Source: Halobacteriales archaeon SW_9_67_25
GTDB lineage: Archaea > Halobacteriota > Halobacteria > Halobacteriales > Haloarculaceae
DNA length: 18,886 nt
Direction: 5' to 3'
Assembly (NCBI GenBank): GCA_003022745.1
Contig: PXSU01000011.1
Span: 1-18,886, forward strand
A program made the translations under genes and the position numbers. The notes beneath the pieces are model-generated. The model made no database searches and was not told where the DNA came from. It worked only from the letters and a program-made list of their open reading frames with translations. Positions 15,968 through 18,886 of the stretch are shown here, in pieces. Position 1 is the first letter of the stretch. Each line of letters opens with the position of its first letter.

Positions 15968-17215
15968 ATGCAGTCTCTCGCAGGCGTGGTGTTACAGAAC
16001 GCCACGGTCCCGTCGCAGGCCCGCGACCTGCTGGAACGGCTCACCACGACCGAGGGACAACTCGCGGTTACCGCGGGCGTACTCGTCGTGACGCTGGCTG
16101 TGGCACTCCTGCTCGCACCCTTCGTCGTTCGACGGCTCAACGCCGCTGTCAGGGACCGACTGCCCGCCGGCCGGGTCTCCGACGGCGTCGACCGGGCCGG
16201 CGAACTCGTCCCGACGACGCTGGGTGGCCTCGTGTTGCGCTCGCTGCAGGTCGTGCTCTTCCTGCTGGCGGCCATCTCCCTGCTCGTCGTCTGGGGTCTG
16301 GTCGATCTCGCTGTCGAGGTGTTGCGGATCCTCGGATTGTCGCTGCCGCTTCTGACGAAGGTGGCGGCGACGCTCGGGCTGGCGCTCGCGGGGTACGTCG
16401 CGGCCGACATCCTCCGAGAGAGCATCGAGCGGTTTGCAGAGCGGAGCGACCGCGTCACCGACCACCAGAAAGAGATCATGCTCCGGGTGGGGAACCTCGG
16501 GCTTCTCGCGCTGGTGGTCGCGACCGCACTCACCATCTGGGGAGTCAATCTCTCGGGCCTGCTGGTCGGGGCCGGCTTTCTCGGCATCGTCGTCGGGCTG
16601 GCCGCCAGGCAAACCCTGGGCTCGCTCATCGCCGGATTCGTGCTGATGTTCTCCCGCCCCTTTACCATCGGCGACTGGGTCCAGATCGGCGAGGACGAGG
16701 GCATCGTCACCGACATCACCATCTTCAATACGCGCCTGGAGAACTTCGACGGCGAGACGGTCGTGATCCCGAACGACCGCGTGGACAGCGAGTCCATCAC
16801 GAACCGCAGCGAGCGCGGACACCTGCGCATCCGGCTCGATGTCGGCATTGATTACGAGGCCGACCCCGAACGCGCCGCCGAGATCGCCCGCGACGCGATG
16901 GACGAGGTCGACACGGTGACGGAGTCGCCGCCCCCGAGGGTCGTCCGGAAGTCTTTCGGCGACTCGGCTATCGTCCTCGAACTACGCTTCTGGATCGACC
17001 GTCCGATGCCACCCCGGAAGTGGCAGGCCGTCGACAAAGTCGTCCAGAGAGTCAAGAACGCATTCGAGGCGGAAGACATCAAGATCCCGTTCCCCCAGCG
17101 GGAACTCTCGGGTCGTGCGGAAACCGGTGGCTTCCGGCTCGCAGAGGACGGCCGACGACTCCGGGACTCCCGCGTCGACGAACCGGGCGTCGGATCGGGG
17201 TCCGACGATCAGTAG
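15968..17215 (+). CDS. Small-conductance mechanosensitive channel, MscS family
   Basis: A 415-residue membrane channel that opens under membrane tension to release solutes after osmotic downshift. Hydrophobic segments are at about 32-54, 83-116, 128-149, 170-193 and 197-229. The last is the pore-lining helix with the Gly/Ala pattern LLVGAGFLGIVVGLAARQTL, followed by the cytoplasmic MscS beta domain entry FSRPFTIGDWVQIGEDEG. The domain continues with VIPNDRVDSESITNRS and the C-terminal alpha/beta domain ending in IKIPFPQREL, then a charged tail of about 40 residues. The ATG at 15968 is preceded by no clear promoter; upstream sequence may be missing because of the deletion in the DUF2071 gene. 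Its TAG overlaps the end of the convergent thrB gene by seven bases. Confidence 0.93.
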   Translation: MQSLAGVVLQNATVPSQARDLLERLTTTEGQLAVTAGVLVVTLAVALLLAPFVVRRLNAAVRDRLPAGRVSDGVDRAGELVPTTLGGLVLRSLQVVLFLLAAISLLVVWGLVDLAVEVLRILGLSLPLLTKVAATLGLALAGYVAADILRESIERFAERSDRVTDHQKEIMLRVGNLGLLALVVATALTIWGVNLSGLLVGAGFLGIVVGLAARQTLGSLIAGFVLMFSRPFTIGDWVQIGEDEGIVTDITIFNTRLENFDGETVVIPNDRVDSESITNRSERGHLRIRLDVGIDYEADPERAAEIARDAMDEVDTVTESPPPRVVRKSFGDSAIVLELRFWIDRPMPPRKWQAVDKVVQRVKNAFEAEDIKIPFPQRELSGRAETGGFRLAEDGRRLRDSRVDEPGVGSGSDDQ

Positions 17216-18084
17216 ACGGTCGCGCCGTCGCCCACCCGCGTCGTGTACACGCACGCCTCGACGCCGACCGACTCGAAGGCTTCGAGCATCGCCACGCCGA
17301 TACCGCGGCGGTCACCCTCGTGACAGGCCGCAATGACGGAGGGACCGGCACCGCTGATGGTCACGCCGGTCGCGCCAGCCTCGAGTGCCGCCTCGCGGAC
17401 GGCCGCGTAGCCGTCGATCAACTTCGCGCGGGCCGGTGTGACTACCGACTCGTACATCCCGGCCCCCACGAGGTCGGGGTCGTCCCTGGACATCCCCACG
17501 GTCAATGTCGCCGCGTTGCCGACTGTCTCGACCAGCTGTGCGACCGACGCCGACTCCGGGACCACCTGGCGGGCGTCACGCGTCGAGACGACGATGTCGG
17601 GCAGGCACGCGACCAGCGGGATGTCCGCGTCGACGCTCCGGACGCCGTCGTCGGTCGCCACTGTAAAGCCGCCGACGATGGCCGGCGCGACGTTGTCGTC
17701 GTGGGCGTCACCCGAGACGACGGCCTCCCCCTCGGCGGCGATGGGGACCAGTTCCTCGCGGGTGTACCCCCGGTCGTAGAGGTCGTTCAGCGCGACCGCC
17801 GCTGCCGCCGCGCTGGCTGCCGACGAGCCCAGCCCCGAGGCCGGCCGGACGCCCTTGTCGATCCGGACGTGTGCCGGCGCGTCCAGCGCCTCGACGACCG
17901 CGCCGACCGTGTTCTTCTCGGGGTCCTCGGGGATGTACTGGCTGCCGACGCCGGTAACCTCGATTGTCGTCCGGTCGGCTTTCTCGACACGGACCACGTC
18001 CGCCGGGCGCTCCAGCGCGGCGCCGAAGACGTCGAACCCGCTACCGAGGTTCGCGCTCGTGGCCGGCGCCCGGACGGTCAGCAT
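17209..18084 (-). CDS. thrB: Homoserine kinase
   Basis: A 291-residue GHMP-family kinase that phosphorylates L-homoserine with ATP in threonine synthesis, in the cytoplasm. The N-terminal APATSANLGSGFDVFG (6-21) is a homoserine-kinase signature. The ATP-binding GHMP loop is PASGLGSSAASAAAAA (81-96). Family segments SGDAHDDNVAPAIVGGF (124-140) and GATGVTISGAGPSVIA (237-252) follow. Length and motif order are normal, with no sign of damage. The ATG at 18084 is supported by the promoter box GCTACCTTTTTGCC 23-36 bases upstream; longer starts up to 18177 would read through that box and are rejected. No other threonine gene is nearby. Confidence 0.96.
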   Translation of the reverse strand: MLTVRAPATSANLGSGFDVFGAALERPADVVRVEKADRTTIEVTGVGSQYIPEDPEKNTVGAVVEALDAPAHVRIDKGVRPASGLGSSAASAAAAAVALNDLYDRGYTREELVPIAAEGEAVVSGDAHDDNVAPAIVGGFTVATDDGVRSVDADIPLVACLPDIVVSTRDARQVVPESASVAQLVETVGNAATLTVGMSRDDPDLVGAGMYESVVTPARAKLIDGYAAVREAALEAGATGVTISGAGPSVIAACHEGDRRGIGVAMLEAFESVGVEACVYTTRVGDGATVY

Positions 18085-18106
18085 GGATTCCCGTTCCGCG
18101 AGTGTG

Positions 18107-18136
18107 GGCAAAAAGGTAGCGGACCACCTTTTTGCC
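18107..18136. repeat. 11-bp perfect inverted repeat containing the thrB promoter box
   Basis: GGCAAAAAGGT at 18107-18117 is the exact reverse complement of ACCTTTTTGCC at 18126-18136, with an eight-base loop. The left arm, read on the minus strand, is the thrB TATA-like box (23-33 bases before the ATG at 18084). The right arm is the same box facing the opposite way. It could be a paired core promoter, an operator, or part of the larger palindromic element next to it. Confidence 0.6.
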
Positions 18137-18195
18137 GCTCGGGTGCGCTCACTCCGTTCGCGCACCACTCGCGGCACAAACGTGGGTCAAAAAGG
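18127..18195. repeat. Nested palindromic intergenic element
   Basis: Three nested inverted repeats share a centre: CCTTTTTG (18127-18134) with CAAAAAGG (18188-18195), GCCGC (18134-18138) with GCGGC (18171-18175), and GGTGCGC (18142-18148) with GCGCACC (18160-18166) around an 11-base loop. Together they form a 69-base hairpin-capable element between thrB and the FAD-protein gene. The core, CGCTCACTCCGTTCGCG, resembles motifs that I recall as common in haloarchaeal intergenic regions, so this may be a dispersed repeat. A copy of the outer arm (GTGGGCAAAAAGG, 18104-18116) recurs with one extra T at 18182-18195. Confidence 0.55.
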
Positions 18196-18277
18196 CCAGA
18201 CGCTCCTCGCACTATCGGCCCGCCGCGGAGGGAGTCACAAGACATATTCGCGCCACCACTGAAGAACAGACATCGAT

Positions 18278-18886
18278 ATGATCGGCGTCGTCGGCGGGGG
18301 CATCGCGGGACTGGCGGCCGCCCACCGCCTCCAGGAACGCGGCCACGAGGTGCAGGTCTTCGAGGCGGGCGAGGACCTCGGCGGCCTGGCGGCCACCTAC
18401 CCCACCGCAGGCGACCGCATCGAGAAGTTCTACCACCACCTCTCCAAATCCGAGGAGACCATCGTGGAGCTGGCCGAAGACCTCGGCATAGAGGACGCTA
18501 TCGAGTGGCAGGTCGGGAAGAACGCCTACTACATCGACGGGGTCGTCCACCCGATGGACACCGCCTGGCAGATCCTCGCGTACCCGCATCTCTCCTTTTA
18601 CGACAAGTTCCGGCTCGGGATGCTCGTCCTCGGCGTCGACGTTCGTGGCGGGGTTCCCTCGGGTGGGACGTACGAGGACTTCACCGACTTCGAGGACGTT
18701 CCAATCGAGGACTTTCTGCTCGAACACACCAGCCGGGGAGTCTTCGAGAACTTCTTTCTCCCGCTGCTGAGGGCGAAGTTCGGCGACCGCTGGCGCGAAG
18801 TCAGCGCGGCGTGGCTACTCGCTCGCGTGCGCTTTCGCGGCGAGCGCGACCTCACGGAGGGCGAGATACTGGGGTATCTGGAAGGC
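18278..18886 (+). CDS. NAD(P)/FAD-dependent oxidoreductase, amine-oxidase/protoporphyrinogen-oxidase-like (cut by window edge)
   Basis: The frame is open from the ATG at 18278 to the last base, giving 203 residues of a longer protein. It begins with a dinucleotide-binding fold MIGVVGGGIAGLAAAHRL (GGGIAG at 6-11) and the ribose-binding Glu29 in VQVFEAG. A GG motif follows (DLGGLAATY, 33-41), as in UDP-galactopyranose mutase, phytoene desaturase and protoporphyrinogen oxidase relatives. Downstream FYHHLSKSEETIVELAEDLG and FFLPLLRAKFGDRW are typical of a haloarchaeal FAD-oxidoreductase group often found with surface-polysaccharide genes. The substrate is not known. A CATATT box at 18244-18249 suggests a short 5' leader of several bases. 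It is divergent from thrB, with 193 bases between the starts. Confidence 0.85.
   Translation, partial: MIGVVGGGIAGLAAAHRLQERGHEVQVFEAGEDLGGLAATYPTAGDRIEKFYHHLSKSEETIVELAEDLGIEDAIEWQVGKNAYYIDGVVHPMDTAWQILAYPHLSFYDKFRLGMLVLGVDVRGGVPSGGTYEDFTDFEDVPIEDFLLEHTSRGVFENFFLPLLRAKFGDRWREVSAAWLLARVRFRGERDLTEGEILGYLEG

Noticed and set aside
1..18886. A defence island, prophage, CRISPR array or new multi-gene system
   Set aside because: No cas, restriction, recombinase, transposase or phage genes and no direct-repeat arrays were seen. The only accessory-looking unit is the nucleotidyltransferase pair at 14000-14801.

Overview
The window is about 18.9 kb of GC-rich DNA from a haloarchaeon (class Halobacteria). 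The evidence is acidic Asp/Glu-rich proteins throughout, archaeal-type leuS, thrB and pdxS, a Nudix-eIF2B fusion protein of the kind seen in haloarchaea, and AT-rich promoter boxes sitting about 25 bases before start codons, as expected for leaderless archaeal transcripts. The genus cannot be fixed from the sequence. There are no RNA genes, CRISPR arrays, insertion sequences or phage genes that I can see, and no gene-free stretch exceeds 200 bases.

Layout. 1-612 (-): start of a secreted or surface protein that runs off the left edge. 701-3589 (+): leuS. 3669-3962 (-): small glycine-zipper membrane protein. 4013-5000 (-): ornithine cyclodeaminase/alanine dehydrogenase family gene broken by a frameshift. 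5082-7535 (-): Ski2/Hel308-like helicase. 7657-8850 (+): Nudix-eIF2B fusion gene without a stop. 8854-9141 (-): DsrE-like gene without a stop. 9146-10576 (-): carotenoid oxygenase. 10678-11310 (+): DsbA/FrnE-like oxidoreductase. 11372-12160 (-): enoyl-CoA hydratase family. 12259-13038 (-): DUF1405 membrane protein. 13186 onward (+): pdxS, a nucleotidyltransferase, an 86-aa partner, a DCC-family (DUF393) protein, a DUF2071 protein and an MscS channel, tightly packed in one direction. 17209-18084 (-): thrB. 18278-18886 (+): FAD-dependent amine-oxidase-like protein cut by the right edge.

Most genes are chromosomal housekeeping or metabolic genes: translation (leuS), DNA repair (helicase), threonine (thrB), vitamin B6 (pdxS), carotenoid/retinal cleavage, thiol redox (DsbA-like, DCC, DsrE) and osmotic protection (MscS).

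The striking property is a series of apparent deletion scars. A 3n+2-base loss breaks the cyclodeaminase gene near 4388. The 3' ends of the convergent Nudix-eIF2B and DsrE genes are joined near 8850, so that each reads through the other's antisense. pdxS lacks six residues of its phosphate-binding loop at 13908, and its tail is fused to the nucleotidyltransferase near 13999. The DUF2071 gene has lost its end near 15933. A further in-frame gap in leuS near 1807 is possible. Either this replicon carries unusual multiple small deletions or, more likely, the assembly has collapsed at short repeats and hairpins. This should be settled before any of these genes is interpreted. Other points of interest are a shared core-promoter box at fixed spacing before at least seven genes and a nested palindromic element in the thrB/FAD-protein intergenic region.
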